Positions 7,678 to 16,647 of a DNA stretch of 64,000 nucleotides are shown here, piece after piece. Both the position numbers and the translations under genes were made by a program. The stretch is from Segatella copri (GTDB lineage Bacteria; Bacteroidota; Bacteroidia; Bacteroidales; Bacteroidaceae). The DNA lies in contig NZ_CP042464.1 of NCBI RefSeq assembly GCF_015074785.1, forward strand, positions 2,977,001 to 3,041,000. Reading direction: 5' to 3'. The first letter of the stretch is position 1, and every line of letters starts with the position of its first letter. The notes beneath the pieces are model-generated. The model did not search any database. It was not told where the DNA came from and saw only the letters and a list, made by a program, of their open reading frames with translations.

Positions 7678-8015
7678 GTCGTGAACTTGCGAAACTTCAG
7701 AATAAAGAAACTTTACACCCCTGGCTTTCGGAAAGAGAATTTCGAGAAGCAGGAAGACTGGCGCACCGGCGGGGGGACACCATATTGAATCATGGTTATC
7801 CTGTCGCGCTCGCTGGATATTTCCAAGAACGAGTTGGCACGCTACTTCACTTCATTCCTAAACTCCACCTTCCGCCTCTGGCTTGCCGAGGTACGTTTTG
7901 TGGCTTCTCTGCCTGCCCCTATCTGTACCGCATTTTCAAGTTAAAGGATGGCTGTACTCCTGCCGAATGGCGGGAGAAAATGGCTGAAAATGTAGCCGCA
8001 GAGGATAAAATGTAG
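7678..8015 (+). pseudogene. Decayed AraC-type regulator, C-terminal part
   Basis: One frame reads WRTGGGTPY, a TGA, then IMVILSRSLDISKNELARYF and STFRLWLAEVRF, which is the first helix-turn-helix of an AraC family protein. After a shift and an apparent deletion, another frame gives YLYRIFKLKDGCTPAEWREK, the conserved end of the second helix-turn-helix, stopping at TAG 8013-8015. The N-terminal sensor part is missing. It therefore has an in-frame stop, a frameshift and a deletion, and cannot make a working protein. It directly follows the ATPase stop. Confidence 0.75.
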
Positions 8016-8078
8016 GATTAACCATTTTTCGATAAATGCCAGGAAAACACATCGCGAAATGAAAAAATACGTTAAAAA

Positions 8079-8128
8079 AGGTGTCGCATTCATAGGAATG
8101 CGACACCTAAACAGAGGAATGCGACACC
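8079..8128. repeat. 13-bp inverted repeat plus an extra half-site
   Basis: AGGTGTCGCATTC (8079-8091) pairs with GAATGCGACACCT (8096-8108), and GAATGCGACACCT recurs at 8116-8128, followed by TTTTT. The left arm can pair with either right copy, so two alternative hairpins are possible. It could be a terminator for the region to the left, or an operator of the kind seen before the ATPase genes, here without an ATPase. Confidence 0.65.
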
Positions 8129-8158
8129 TTTTTTGAAAAAAAACACTATCCATGCACC

Positions 8159-8416
8159 ATGGAAAATATAATTCAGACTTTCATGAAAGAGGAACAGGCT
8201 ATTCTTATAGTGGCATTGTGTCTTCTGTTGTTCGCCATAGTCATGGGCTATGCCATGGTTCAAGACTACAGGATATATCTTGATGAAAATTACAAGGCTC
8301 GCTACAGCTTCTGTGATTTCATCAAGAGAGAAAGATTCTATATCTATCTGTTTCTCGGACAGGCTTTCGTCATCATCCTGGGAATGACAGTATATCTGAT
8401 GGCAATGAGAGAATAG
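8159..8416 (+). CDS. Small two-pass membrane protein, function unknown
   Basis: 85 residues starting MENIIQTFMKEEQ. Two hydrophobic segments (about 14-34 and 61-82) flank a charged central part (QDYRIYLDENYKARYSFCDF). No family recognised. It lies alone between the palindromic repeat at 8079 and the GLUG surface protein. The length, the single clean frame and the typical membrane-protein pattern make it more likely real than chance. No promoter box is evident close to the start. Confidence 0.55.
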   Translation: MENIIQTFMKEEQAILIVALCLLLFAIVMGYAMVQDYRIYLDENYKARYSFCDFIKRERFYIYLFLGQAFVIILGMTVYLMAMRE

Positions 8417-8515
8417 GTGCTTCGGTGGATAATGCCGCTGCATAGTGGCAAGATTTGGCTGAATGCGCAAAAGTATTTATTTTTACAAGAAATTATTAAT
8501 TCAAAAACAAAAAAT

Positions 8516-10620
8516 ATGAAAAAGAATTTTGTAAAATCGAGATGGTTTTTCACGATGCTCTTGTTCGTGACAACCATGATTATGCCATCCATGATGTTGG
8601 CGAAAAGTATTCCTCTAGCCATACCGGAAGGTAAAGGCACCGTAGACGAACCATATCAAATTAGTAACCGAGCCGAACTTTATTGGTTTGCAGGTCTGGT
8701 GAATGGTACGCTTCCAGACGGGGGGGAAAGAATTTATCTGCCAATGCAATCCTCACGGCAAACATTATCGTGAACACAGGCGTTCTTGACGCAAATAAAA
8801 ATCTGGTAAGCAAAAGCGACCTTACAGAATGGAAACCTATTGGTGCTCGTTGGTCTTCATATACTGGCACCTTTGATGGCCAGGGATACACCATCAGCGG
8901 ATTGTATTTCAATAATCCTACCTCATCTTATGTTGGCTTGTTTGGCAGCATAGGAGCCAACGGCAAGATTTCCAACGTAGGAGTTTTGGATTCATATTTT
9001 CAGTTCAGTGAGCTTGGGGGAGGTGTATGCGGAGTGAATTATGGCACTGTCAGAGATTGCAAAAATACAGGTTCTGTCAGAGGATTAGCAGCAATAGGCG
9101 GCGTGTGCGGATTAAATGAAAAAGGCGGAATAATAGAAAACAGCTTTAATGAAGGCACTGTCAGCGGAACAGGTGATAATGTTCAACAAGTCGGTGGCGT
9201 GTGCGGCTATAACAATGGCACAATCAAAAGCTGCTATAACACAGCTTCTGTAAGCGGACAAAATTCTGTCGGCGGCGTGTGCGGCTTAAACTCGCGTGGT
9301 ATAATAACAAATTGCTTTAATGAAGGCACTGTAAGCGGACAAACTTTTGTCGGCGGCGTGTGCGGAAATGGCTGTGGTGTTACAACAACAAATTGCTTTA
9401 ATGGAGGCATTGTCAGCGGACAAAGTCACGTCAGCGGCGTGTGCGGATATGACTATAACTATGATGGTACATTAACAAATTGCTATTATCTTAGTGACAC
9501 AGCCAAAGGCGGTATAAACGGAAAAGATGTGAGTGGCAAGGCAGAGGGAAAGTCCATAGAGCAGTTTAAGAGCGGTGAGGTGGCTTATTTGCTCAACGGA
9601 AGTACATCAGAAGGCGAACTGGCTTGGTACCAGAAACTAGGCACAGATGCTTATCCTGTACTGACAGCTACAAAGGGTAATACAGTATATAATGGATCAT
9701 TCCGTTACTGTGACAATACGGCTGCCTCATATAGCAACAGCACTTCTGAGGATGTGCTGGTTCACCAAATGTCTGCCACCTTGGCAAGTCCTGAACATGA
9801 CGCCGACAAACACATCTATCACATGGACTGCCGCAACGAGGGCTGTACTCTGCATAAGTATGTAGCAGACAAGGCTGGAAACATCGAGGTAACAAAGGAT
9901 GCAAACAACAAGTTTGTGGCTACCGAAGATCTGACACTTGCCGACGGCGAGGACTTCAAGGACTATGAGCCATTCATATCCAAGACCATCTCTTATAGCC
10001 GAGATATCCCTAAAGGTTCTACCTGGGGAACGCTCTGCTTGCCTTTCGCCATTGACCAGAGCCAGGTAAAAGAATGTAAGTTCTATAGTCTTACAGGTAT
10101 TGATAATGATTGTATCACTCTTGAGAGTTATGAAGAGGGCATAATCCCTGCCGGCACTCCGGTGCTCTTCAAGATGAATGAGGGTAAGACATCACTTAGT
10201 CTTTCTGCAAGCAATGCAGAAATTGCAACTGCCCCAACTGTAGCTGGAACAAACACAGATGTCAACCTCGTAGGTTCATTCACCAAGATTGGCGGCAAAG
10301 ACAATAAGGGTCTTGACAAAAACGACTACATCATTGGTAAGAATAAGTTCTGGCGTGTCTCTGACTTGGATGATGGCAATCGCGTGGGCATCAAACCGAT
10401 GCGTGCATACATCCATCCTGCCAATGAATATCTGGCAAGAGCAGCCATGCTGAGCATCGGAAAGGGTGATGGCACTACTGCCATTGACAACCTCAACGCT
10501 ATCAGCAACGATGCCAATGCAGAATACTATGATGCGAATGGTCGTCGTACCAATGGTCTGCAGAAGGGTCTGAACATCGTGAAGCGTGGCAGCAAGACTT
10601 ATAAAATCATGGTTAAGTAA
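8516..10620 (+). pseudogene. GLUG-repeat surface protein, split by a frameshift at a G7 tract (possibly phase-variable)
   Basis: The first frame (ATG 8516) encodes a signal peptide and PEGKGTVDEPYQISNRAELY, then shifts at GGGGGGG (8720-8726) into a dead end at 8773. The rest continues in another frame from KNLSANAILTANIIV to 10620, about 700 residues in all. The middle holds about six GLUG-type repeats (GGVCG..N.G.I..C.N.G.VSG). A beta-rich region follows, then a Prevotella-type tail (YYDANGRRTNGLQKGLNIVK) like a type IX secretion sorting signal. Eight G residues would restore one frame. It is either a contingency gene in the OFF state, a recent pseudogene or a sequencing error. Likely role: surface adhesin. 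Confidence 0.75.
8720..8726 (+). repeat. Homopolymer G7 tract at the frameshift
   Basis: Seven G residues sit exactly where the two halves of the GLUG protein change frame. Adding one G gives GAC GGG GGG GGA AAG AAT and a continuous protein. Poly-G tracts within the 5' coding part are the classic site of slipped-strand phase variation. Confidence 0.7.
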
Positions 10621-10642
10621 AGAATTTTAAAATCAAAAGGAT

Positions 10643-10786
10643 ATGAAAAAGAAAGAATATACAAAGCCAGAGATGCAGGTGGTAAATATCACCTCTTGCA
10701 CCCTCCTCGCAGCATCTACTATGGGTCAAGGAGGCAATGGCGATGATAAACCAGAATTGGAAGAAGGCTGGTATTGGGCTGAGTAA
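10643..10786 (+). CDS. 47-residue peptide of the KPEMQVV...LLA type
   Basis: The peptide begins MKKKEYTKPEMQVV, has NITSCTLLAAS in the middle and a Gly/Asp/Trp-rich tail (GQGGNGDDKPELEEG, then WYWAE). It starts 22 bases after the GLUG protein stop and is followed by a terminator, so the two are probably cotranscribed. Short proteins with a Lys-rich start, a Y.KP.M.V pattern and LLA.S before a variable tail recur next to surface-protein genes in Prevotella and Bacteroides, from general familiarity. I know no function. The single Cys and the leader-like first half invite comparison with exported or processed peptides. Confidence 0.65.
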   Translation: MKKKEYTKPEMQVVNITSCTLLAASTMGQGGNGDDKPELEEGWYWAE

Positions 10787-10815
10787 CAATCATTATAACG
10801 CCTAACGGCAAAATA

Positions 10816-10860
10816 CAAGGGTCTATATACCACGAAGAACAGGTGGCGTATAGACCCTTG
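10816..10860 (+). terminator. Terminator after the GLUG protein/peptide unit
   Basis: CAAGGGTCTATA (10816-10827) pairs with TATAGACCCTTG (10849-10860); the inner CCAC/GTGG bases extend the stem. The flanks are AT-rich, so it could act on both strands. Confidence 0.7.
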
Positions 10861-10894
10861 ATTATATGGAGATATTCGTAATCTACGTCTCCGT

Positions 10895-11104
10895 TTATGA
10901 ATTGCTCAGATTCTTAATGATTTCCAAAGGTAGCTGGGTAGCTTTGGAAACCTGTTCGGCAGAAAGTCCCATTGCCAGCAATCGTTGTGCTGTTTCTGTG
11001 TTGGCCTCATGCTTGCCTTCTGCTCTGCCTTCTTCCATACTTCCGGGAAAAGTTGCTGAAAAAGTTTTATGGTTGTACGCAAGCACATGAAGAAGAATAC
11101 TCAA
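10895..11104 (-). pseudogene. C-terminal remnant of an Rpn-type PD-(D/E)XK nuclease transposase
   Basis: The frame reads MEEGRAEGKHEANTETAQRL, then LLAMGLSAEQVSKATQLP and EIIKNLSNS. The EGRAEGK coil followed by A..LL..G.S.E.V....L is the usual tail of Bacteroidetes recombination-promoting nuclease/putative transposase (Rpn) proteins. The roughly 200-residue nuclease domain is absent; upstream codons (VLAYNHKTFSATF) look unrelated. The fragment is bordered on its 5' side by a 22-bp tandem array (11102-11365), and short pieces of the same words (ATATTCGTAA, TACGTCTCCGTT) lie just past its stop. Confidence 0.7.
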
Positions 11105-11365
11105 GTGGTTCAGTCAGCTAATTCAAGTGGTTCAATCAAGCAACTCAAGTAGTTCAGTAAGCGAGATCAGACGTCTCAGTTAGCTGATGCAGACGTCTCG
11201 ATAAGCCTACGGATACGTCTCAATAAGCTAACGGATACGTCTCCGTTAGCTTACGCAGTCATATTCGTAACCCGATGCAGCCATATTTGTAACCCGATGC
11301 AGCCATATTCGTGACCCGATGCAGCCATATTTATAACCCGATGCAGCCGTATTCGTGAATAAGTT
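11102..11365. repeat. Array of twelve degenerate 22-bp tandem units in sequence blocks
   Basis: Twelve consecutive 22-base units start at 11102 and end at 11365 without a gap. Units 1-3 begin CAAGTGGTTCA or CAAGTAGTTCA. Units 4-5 begin CAGACGTCTC and units 6-7 GATACGTCTC. Units 8-12 begin CAGTCATATTCG or CAGCCATATTTG, and all of these but the last end in CCCGATG. Neighbours are most alike and change stepwise along the array. The period is not a multiple of three, so it is not a coding repeat, and there are no unique spacers, so it is not CRISPR. From 11366 to 11521 I see no gene. Confidence 0.85.
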
Positions 11366-11521
11366 TTATGTAATCATCTATCATCCATCACGATTTGGGG
11401 TTATCACTCACGATATTCTCACTACACATTACCAGTCAGTAGGCGATCCTCCGGATTCCTGTAAGATGCAGACAAAAAGGGTTCGACTGCTTTATCGGTA
11501 TAGGTAAAGGGAGATAAAGAA

Positions 11522-11559
11522 AGGTCAAGTAAAGCTTGTTGAAATGCTTTGCTTGACCT
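11522..11559 (-). terminator. Terminator after susD
   Basis: AGGTCAAG-TAAAGC and GCTTTG-CTTGACCT form a long stem around TTGTTGAAAT, 34 bases past the susD stop. T-rich sequence flanks it on both strands. Confidence 0.65.
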
Positions 11560-11592
11560 CTTTTCGTTTTCGGAAATTTGTATATTGTTTTC

Positions 11593-13038
11593 TTATTCTT
11601 TGTAGTTCTGTGTGATATTACCATTATTGTTTATCACGCTCTGAGGGAATGGGAATATCCACATTTTACTGTCTGGAGTGATGGTATAAGTCTTTCCAGC
11701 AAGTGTGCGGCTATAGTTCTGCTTCCAGCCATCGCACTGGTTCCAGCGCTTCTTGTCTATGAAGATATTGACAGAGTAAATGTCCTCATTCATGGTCACC
11801 TGCTTCACGTGCTTGATGGCTTCTTTCTTGGTGCTGACTGTGCCTTTGAGGGGCTGATACTTGGCAGGATCGATGCGGTTTACGCGTACCTTGTCGAGAT
11901 ATTCCATGGCTGTATCGTAGTTGCCTTTGTGGGTCTCGCATTCGGCGATGGTGAGATACATCTGGGTAGAGCGAAGACCACCATCATTCCATAACGAGTT
12001 GAGATCAAAAGTTAAATTGAAACCAGTTTCACCCAGCATACTTACTCCGGCATCCATCAGGTAATCATACATCATATTCATATTGCTCATCTTGTCCTTA
12101 TAGGCATGTCCGTCCTCAAAGTTTGCCATGGTAGTAGGGGTGTAAGCATTGAAGCTTTCAGAATTTCCATTTAAGAAATAATCCTCATCGGTTCCTTTCT
12201 TGCCACGATTGATAACAGGATAAGTCCCGCCTGTTATATAACCTTGGGTACTACCAAGATATGAGGTATTATAGTTGTTAATGGTGCCATTGATGTCGAT
12301 AGCCTGCTTGGCCACTTCTTCTGCCTCGTCATACTTCTGCATGTTGAGCAATGCCAATGCCTTTACGGCATAAGCTGCGGGTTTACTGAAGCGCATTTTG
12401 TTAACGGCAGAGTTAGGAAGACCATCTATCTCAATTGCTTCATTGGCATCCTTGAGTATCTGCTGATAAACTTCCTCAATCGTACTCTTAGGTTGAGCAG
12501 TCTGGATATCTTTATCCTCTGTCATCAGGATAATTCCTGAATCTGTAGCAGCTGTAGCTGGATTGTAAGCCTTGGCAAACTTGTTGACCAACATATAGAA
12601 TGACCAGGCTCTCAATGTCAGGGCTTCGCTTTTCAAAAGTTTCTTGTCTGCTTCCGTACCAGATGCGGCATCAATCTTTGAGAGAATTGGGTTGGCAATC
12701 GTGCCGATGTAGCCGTAGAAATTAGTGTAGTCTTGATCACTGGAAGTCAATTCTGCCATCTTGTCCATATTGGCTTCATCGTAAGTCCAGATGATGACGT
12801 TGCGGGTCTTAACTGGCTGACTGATGATTGTTGCTACATTGCTGTAGGCATATATCATATCACCAGCCATTTGTCGCATATCAGAGGAACATCCCTCATA
12901 CTCTTTGTTGAGAAGCATTTCTAATTGGTCGGTTGTGGTAAGCAAGTTCTTGCCCTTTGGCTCCAATTCCGTGAAACTCTCACAAGATGAGAACAGCAAT
13001 GCTGTGATTGCCAGTAAACTGTATATTGTTTTTTTCAT
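11593..13038 (-). CDS. SusD/RagB-family nutrient-binding outer-membrane lipoprotein
   Basis: 481 residues with lipoprotein signal LLFSSC (Cys19), so surface-exposed on the outer membrane. The order of features fits SusD: ELEPKGKNLL near the N-terminus, a TPR-like helical core (SEALTLRAWSFYMLVNKFA, AVKALALLNMQKYDEAEEVA), and WIFPFPQSVINNNGNITQNY at the end. It lies 36 bases after susC and pairs with it as the lid of a TonB-dependent pedal-bin transporter. No polysaccharide-degrading enzymes are adjacent, so the ligand may not be a glycan. The upstream FecR and ECF sigma genes suggest ligand-induced expression. Confidence 0.92.
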   Translation of the reverse strand: MKKTIYSLLAITALLFSSCESFTELEPKGKNLLTTTDQLEMLLNKEYEGCSSDMRQMAGDMIYAYSNVATIISQPVKTRNVIIWTYDEANMDKMAELTSSDQDYTNFYGYIGTIANPILSKIDAASGTEADKKLLKSEALTLRAWSFYMLVNKFAKAYNPATAATDSGIILMTEDKDIQTAQPKSTIEEVYQQILKDANEAIEIDGLPNSAVNKMRFSKPAAYAVKALALLNMQKYDEAEEVAKQAIDINGTINNYNTSYLGSTQGYITGGTYPVINRGKKGTDEDYFLNGNSESFNAYTPTTMANFEDGHAYKDKMSNMNMMYDYLMDAGVSMLGETGFNLTFDLNSLWNDGGLRSTQMYLTIAECETHKGNYDTAMEYLDKVRVNRIDPAKYQPLKGTVSTKKEAIKHVKQVTMNEDIYSVNIFIDKKRWNQCDGWKQNYSRTLAGKTYTITPDSKMWIFPFPQSVINNNGNITQNYKE

Positions 13039-13074
13039 TGTGATCTTACTTTTTATGTTATATGATTCTAGAGA

Positions 13075-16000
13075 TTAGAAACTGATGTTCAGACCAAAGA
13101 TGTATGAACTTGGATTGCGGAGTCCAAGAGTCTCTGGGTCAACATGCACATCGTTGGCTACCCATAGATACTTAGGGTTGTCTATCTGGAAGCGGAGAGA
13201 GAGGCGGTTGATGCCTGTTCCTCTGAACCACTCCTGTGGAAAATCATAGCCCAATACGATATTTCTGATCTTCAGGAAGTCTGCATGATGAATAGCATTA
13301 TTGCTATAGGTTGTTTCAGAGCCAGTCGTTGTAGAGGCGTATCTGCCAATGCCTGGAATATCTGTTGGGTGTTCTGGCGTCCATGCATTCAGGAAATAGC
13401 TGGCGATAGCGGTGCTCCAGGTGCTTGAGAATGTTTCATTATGCGCCAAGGCTCTCATCATGTGACCGCCATAGTAAGCCATCAGAATGCTGAAAGAGAA
13501 TCCGTTCCATCTTACGCTGTTGTCCATACCCATGATAACCTTTGGCTCGCTCTGACCAGAGTATTCCAAGATGCTTATACTTTTGCCTGTTGCACTGTGA
13601 GATTTGCCCCCATCCTCAATGTAGAACAGAGATTGACCCTTCTCGCCTTCTTGGTCGCTGATGCCAGCAAAGCGGTATGACCAGAGGGCACTGGATGGCT
13701 TTCCTTTGACGTATGGTCTTTCAATCAACTGGGATGCTCTGTTTGATGGGTTCTCTACATCGGTTACAATATTACTGTTGTGTGACATGGTGAAGTTGGT
13801 GGTCCAACTCCAATTCTTACGGCTTGCCCCTCTCAGCCAATCATAAGTAATCTGCAATTCTATACCACGATTGCGCATAGAAGCCATGTTGACGAACATA
13901 GAGGTGAAACCCGTTGTTGGGTCGAGGGTGCGATAAGAGAACACATCCTTTGCCGCCTTGTTATAATAATCGATGGAACCACGTAAGCGGTTGTCGAGCA
14001 ATCCGAAGTCGATACCGATGTTGGTAGTGCGGCTCTGCTCCCACTTCAAGTTAGGGTTGGCAGGACTTTCGATGGTGCCGTATGGCAAGTTGGTATATTG
14101 ATTGAGTTCTCCTGATGTAGCTGTCATATAACTGGTTGCACCTTGATAGATGTTACCAGTTACACCATAGCTGGCACGGAGTTTCAGGAAGTTTACCCAT
14201 TTGATATCCTTCATGAAGTCTTCATTATGAATCAACCATCCTGCACCTACTGACCAGAGTGGCGTGCCGCGGAACTTGGCGTTCAAGCCATATACATCAG
14301 CATAGTCCTTACGGAACGAACCGAACACATTGTATTTCTCATCATAAGTATAGGTGAGGTTGAAATAACCAGAAGCATACTTGTGGTGAGTCTCAGGAAC
14401 AACTCCCATTCCTTCCTTGATATAAGGATCGAATACAAATTGGCTTGCAGGGTAACCACCTGATGCGCCAAAGAAAAGAGGTGAATAGTTCATGGTACTC
14501 AATGTTCCAAAGTCTATTGTGTGGGTAGAGCTTGTCTGCAACTGGTCGTCATAACCCAGCATTAAGGCCTTAGAACCTGTCAGTTTGGTTTCACGGAATT
14601 CCAAGCCGGCAATCGCCATGATGTCGTGCTTGCCAAAGGTCTTGGCATAATTCAGCTGTCCACGTGCTGTCCAATAACGTCCGTCACTATTTGTAGTACG
14701 GAGCAGACCGCCAGTGGTAGGAACGTAGTTCTTGATAGTGCCATCTGCAGATTGATAATAATAAGCATTACGCATGGTACGCATCACATGACTATCTTGT
14801 GTTGCATTCCATTCTACGGTGTTATGATTGGTTTCATATACAAACTGGGCATTGGCAGTCAATCCGTCAATAATCTTGAAGAGCAAATCTCCATGATAGC
14901 GCATATACTGACGGCGGGTAACCTGGGTGTTATTGTAATACTCATCCACTGGATTGGAACTTAAATCCTCAAAAGGAGAACCGAAGGTCATGTAATCATT
15001 GCCATCATACCAATAGTGTTGTCCTTTGACGCTTCCATCAGCATTATAGAATGGCATATAGGCTGGTTGTTTCCAGATATCGCTATAGTAGCTATTGTTG
15101 TCGTAACCTACTTCCTTACTCTTGCTATAGATACCATTGATAGTCATGGAGGCTGTGAGCCACTTGACTACATTGTATGAACCCTTATACTGGGCATTAA
15201 ACTGATTGGCGAAATGATTGATCAGTCCACTGTTGTCATACTTATAGTTGATAGTCAGGTTGTTGGTGAACTTATCGCTGCGCCCACGAAGCGAGAGGTT
15301 GTACTGCTGCATCACTCTCTGCTTATATACGGCATCTGCATACTCCTTGGCATAGTTGTTCTTCTTGAAAGAAGCTAACTGGTTCTGCAAATCTTCCTCG
15401 GAAATTTCTCCCTTAGATCGCTGGTAATAGGCATATTCGATAGGAGTTACCGCTTGGGTACCCATAGAGATTGACTGAGCAGTAGTAACGATAGGGTCAG
15501 CCACTTCACCATCATTATGGAAGAAATAGTAGTCCCAATACTTGGCCTCCGCATCCACCTGCTGTTCTGGAGTCATATAGAAATTGTCGGCATAATCTAC
15601 GTTCTTCTTCTCATATACCGTGAGGTTGGCTGCGAAGTCGATGTCAATCTTGCCTGCCTTCTTGGCATTCTTGGTGGTTACTACGATGACACCATTGGAT
15701 GCACGGGCACCATAGATGGCATTGGCTGCGGCATCCTTCAATATGTTTACGCTCTCAATGTCGTAAGGGTTCAAATCGTCGATGTTTCCCTCTACAGGTA
15801 CGCCATCCACTACCAGCAATGGGGTGGTTTCGGCATAGAGAGAGGAGGTACCACGGATAGTCATCTTTCCATTATAAGTGGAAAGACCTGCCACGCGACC
15901 TTCGAGGTTGTTCATGATGTTGGTGGTGTAACGCTCGTCCAATTTGGCTGAGGTGATGGTAGTGACAGAACCTGTCATCTTAGGTTTGGAAATCTCCTGA

Positions 16001-16620
16001 TAACCTGTTACCACAACATCAGAAAGCTGATTGTCGGTAACCATCTGTATGTTACGGCTTAAAGGTGCTCTACCGCTTCCCAGACGTAATTCTGCATTGC
16101 TCATACCGAGGTAGCTGAACTTTAAGGTGCAAGCATTGGCTGGCACCTTCAAGGTATAGAAACCCTTGCTGTCGGTGATGGTGCAAACCTTGCTGTCGTC
16201 GATGCATACGGACACACCAATCAGCGGCTCGCCACTTTCATCGGTGACGACACCGGATACATTACGTACTCTCTCACCTGCTATACGGCGAGTGATAGTC
16301 ACGATATTACCCTCAATCTCATAACGGCAGTTTACCTTGTTCATCACCTCGTCAAGTACTTGGCGCAACGGGCGGTTGGTGGCATTCACCGTGATGTGTG
16401 GCAACTTGGCTGCCAAATCTGTACTGTAGATGAAGTTCAAGCCAGTCTGCTTCTTGACTTCAGCGAAGAACTGTTTCACACTCATCGACTTTGCATTGAT
16501 AGTTACCGTCTGGTGCTTTGACTGCTGAGCCATAGCGGTACTGGTTCCTCCACATAGGGTTGCTCCTACAAGCAGGGAGGTAGCGAAAAGGATTCGTTTC
16601 ATTCTTCCAAATTCTTTCAT
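13075..16620 (-). CDS. SusC/RagA-family TonB-dependent transporter with N-terminal STN signalling domain
   Basis: 1181 residues (or 1175 from the inner Met at 16602). After the signal peptide comes an STN domain (about 40-110, VTINAKSMSVKQFFAEVKKQ), a carboxypeptidase-like domain (VSGVVTDESGEPLIGVSV), the plug with the SusC signature (GTSSLYAETTPLLVVDGVP), and a beta-barrel ending IFGLNISF. The STN domain contacts FecR-type anti-sigma factors, so this transporter can signal occupancy to the FecR/ECF pair at 19988-21917. The start lies 27 bases from the end of an IS4-family element, which must have cut the gene off from its original upstream promoter or operon. Confidence 0.93.
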   Translation of the reverse strand: MKEFGRMKRILFATSLLVGATLCGGTSTAMAQQSKHQTVTINAKSMSVKQFFAEVKKQTGLNFIYSTDLAAKLPHITVNATNRPLRQVLDEVMNKVNCRYEIEGNIVTITRRIAGERVRNVSGVVTDESGEPLIGVSVCIDDSKVCTITDSKGFYTLKVPANACTLKFSYLGMSNAELRLGSGRAPLSRNIQMVTDNQLSDVVVTGYQEISKPKMTGSVTTITSAKLDERYTTNIMNNLEGRVAGLSTYNGKMTIRGTSSLYAETTPLLVVDGVPVEGNIDDLNPYDIESVNILKDAAANAIYGARASNGVIVVTTKNAKKAGKIDIDFAANLTVYEKKNVDYADNFYMTPEQQVDAEAKYWDYYFFHNDGEVADPIVTTAQSISMGTQAVTPIEYAYYQRSKGEISEEDLQNQLASFKKNNYAKEYADAVYKQRVMQQYNLSLRGRSDKFTNNLTINYKYDNSGLINHFANQFNAQYKGSYNVVKWLTASMTINGIYSKSKEVGYDNNSYYSDIWKQPAYMPFYNADGSVKGQHYWYDGNDYMTFGSPFEDLSSNPVDEYYNNTQVTRRQYMRYHGDLLFKIIDGLTANAQFVYETNHNTVEWNATQDSHVMRTMRNAYYYQSADGTIKNYVPTTGGLLRTTNSDGRYWTARGQLNYAKTFGKHDIMAIAGLEFRETKLTGSKALMLGYDDQLQTSSTHTIDFGTLSTMNYSPLFFGASGGYPASQFVFDPYIKEGMGVVPETHHKYASGYFNLTYTYDEKYNVFGSFRKDYADVYGLNAKFRGTPLWSVGAGWLIHNEDFMKDIKWVNFLKLRASYGVTGNIYQGATSYMTATSGELNQYTNLPYGTIESPANPNLKWEQSRTTNIGIDFGLLDNRLRGSIDYYNKAAKDVFSYRTLDPTTGFTSMFVNMASMRNRGIELQITYDWLRGASRKNWSWTTNFTMSHNSNIVTDVENPSNRASQLIERPYVKGKPSSALWSYRFAGISDQEGEKGQSLFYIEDGGKSHSATGKSISILEYSGQSEPKVIMGMDNSVRWNGFSFSILMAYYGGHMMRALAHNETFSSTWSTAIASYFLNAWTPEHPTDIPGIGRYASTTTGSETTYSNNAIHHADFLKIRNIVLGYDFPQEWFRGTGINRLSLRFQIDNPKYLWVANDVHVDPETLGLRNPSSYIFGLNISF

Positions 16621-16647
16621 TCTCTCTTGTTATAAACAATAGTTCGT

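Noticed and set aside
7785..8015. A 76-residue protein read from TTG 7785
   Set aside because: Its front half is the wrong frame of an AraC-type helix-turn-helix, while its end is the true frame; it is a frameshifted pseudogene, not a gene.
11102..11365. CRISPR array
   Set aside because: Units follow each other without unique spacers, diverge gradually and there are no cas genes nearby. It is a tandem repeat.
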